From NCBI GenBank assembly GCA_044339595.1, contig JBIIVF010000046.1, positions 1 to 16,126 of the forward strand: a stretch of 16,126 nt of DNA. Reading direction: 5' to 3'. A program made the translations under genes and the position numbers. Below are positions 15,441-16,126 of the stretch, piece by piece. Every line of letters starts with the position of its first letter. The stretch's first letter is position 1. The notes below the pieces were generated by a model, which was not told the origin of the DNA, made no database searches, and saw only the letters and a program-made list of their open reading frames with translations. Source of the stretch: CAZTGZ01 sp044339595. GTDB lineage: Bacteria; Bacteroidota; Bacteroidia; NS11-12g; UBA9320.

Positions 15441-16126
15441 TGAGAAAGTCGCTGAAAATTACCTTATTGGCCATGGGTTTGTTCGTGTTTTCTCTTGCGG
15501 ATGCCCAACAAAATGCTACGTTATACAACATGCGCTCCATGTATCAACGCACCTATGTGAACCCGGGGTTATTGCCCGATGCCAAGGTGTATATTGGCAT
15601 CCCGGTTTTGGGATCGCAATACATCAATCTCGCCAATAATCGCCTCGATCTAAAAGCACTGAATTCTGTGCTTGAAGTTCAACCCAATGATTCTGTTTTT
15701 GTGAATGTCAGCAAGTTGGCGAATATTTTCGGAAAGAGGAACTACGTCAATCTCGCTTGGGATATGGATATATTGCATTTGGGAATCAAAGCAGGGAACA
15801 ATGTTCTGGCGTTTAATTCTACGCTTCGAACCATGACAAAAGTCTCTTACCCCGGCGACCTCTTCAAAATAGCCCTAGAGGGAAATGGCGGGGCCAATCT
15901 CGATAAGGATATGGATTTCAGTATGGGCTTGGATATGCAACAATACCTCGAATTCGGGTTTTACTACGGACGCGAGCACAGCGAAAAACTTACATTTGGA
16001 GGAAGACTTAAATATTTGCAAGGCATCAGCAATGTTTGGCTCGAAAAAGGGGATATCACGTTCAGAACCAATTCAGAGGATTTTTCACTGAATGTGATGA
16101 CCGACCTCAAATTAAATACTTCGGCC
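15440..16126 (+). CDS. DUF5723-family outer-membrane protein, 3' end cut by window
   Basis: The frame starts at ATG 15440 and is open for 229 codons to the window edge. A signal peptide ends at ADA-QQ (about residue 22). The mature sequence opens with a helix-like MRSMYQRTYVNPGLLPDAKV, then IGIPVLGSQYINLANN, and continues with alternating strands ending in aromatic residues, such as YLEFGFYYGREHSEKLTFGG and RLKYLQGISNVWLE. This fits the DUF5723 family, predicted outer-membrane beta barrels of Bacteroidota with unknown role; the match is from remembered family features. It shares one base with the lipoprotein stop (TAATG). The rest of the barrel lies beyond the window. Confidence 0.82.
   Translation, partial: MRKSLKITLLAMGLFVFSLADAQQNATLYNMRSMYQRTYVNPGLLPDAKVYIGIPVLGSQYINLANNRLDLKALNSVLEVQPNDSVFVNVSKLANIFGKRNYVNLAWDMDILHLGIKAGNNVLAFNSTLRTMTKVSYPGDLFKIALEGNGGANLDKDMDFSMGLDMQQYLEFGFYYGREHSEKLTFGGRLKYLQGISNVWLEKGDITFRTNSEDFSLNVMTDLKLNTSA

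Noticed and set aside
1..16126. tRNA, rRNA, CRISPR array, insertion sequence, phage or defence gene
   Set aside because: Read on both strands, I found no cloverleaf, repeat-spacer array, transposase, integrase or known defence domain.

Overview
The window reads as chromosomal DNA from a member of the Bacteroidota, outside the classic gut Bacteroides by gene style. The evidence: a TAnnTTTG-type -7 element sits upstream of several genes; signal peptides end in A-Q and there are lipoproteins; and there are DUF1573, DUF5723 and DUF423 proteins, a fused IcmF mutase, and a Bacteroidota-type Gfo/Idh/MocA oxidoreductase divergent from pcm. No rRNA, tRNA, CRISPR array, insertion sequence, integrase or phage gene was seen. 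Genes are tightly packed, with 1 to 14 base overlaps inside operons and 1 to 8 base gaps between convergent genes.

Layout. Bases 1-426 hold no convincing gene; an A/T-run inverted repeat and short open frames make it look like a dispersed intergenic repeat. Next is icmF (+), a B12-dependent fused acyl-CoA mutase. It converges on a minus-strand pair: a pcm-type isoaspartyl methyltransferase, then a secreted LysM-like/Amidase_3 cell wall amidase. Divergent from pcm is a coupled three-gene plus-strand operon: a degenerate Gfo/Idh/MocA protein, a lipoprotein of unknown function, and a polyprenyl-phosphate sugar-1-phosphate transferase that would start surface glycan synthesis. This operon converges on the minus-strand pair priA and a DUF1573 secreted protein.

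Divergent from priA is a second unknown lipoprotein. It converges on a coupled DUF423 membrane protein and SixA-like phosphatase pair, and the lipoprotein's likely intrinsic terminator lies inside the phosphatase coding sequence. The last plus-strand unit is a 542-residue lipoprotein joined through TAATG to a DUF5723 outer-membrane protein that runs off the right edge.

Most of the content is ordinary housekeeping plus envelope genes. I do not see a clear new defence, mobile or biosynthetic system. The best leads are the Gfo/Idh/MocA protein with lost catalytic and nucleotide-binding signatures in a glycan operon, the paired lipoprotein and DUF5723 protein, the terminator embedded in an antisense gene, and the repeat-like left edge. 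Family assignments come from reading motifs and remembered family features; no database search was run.
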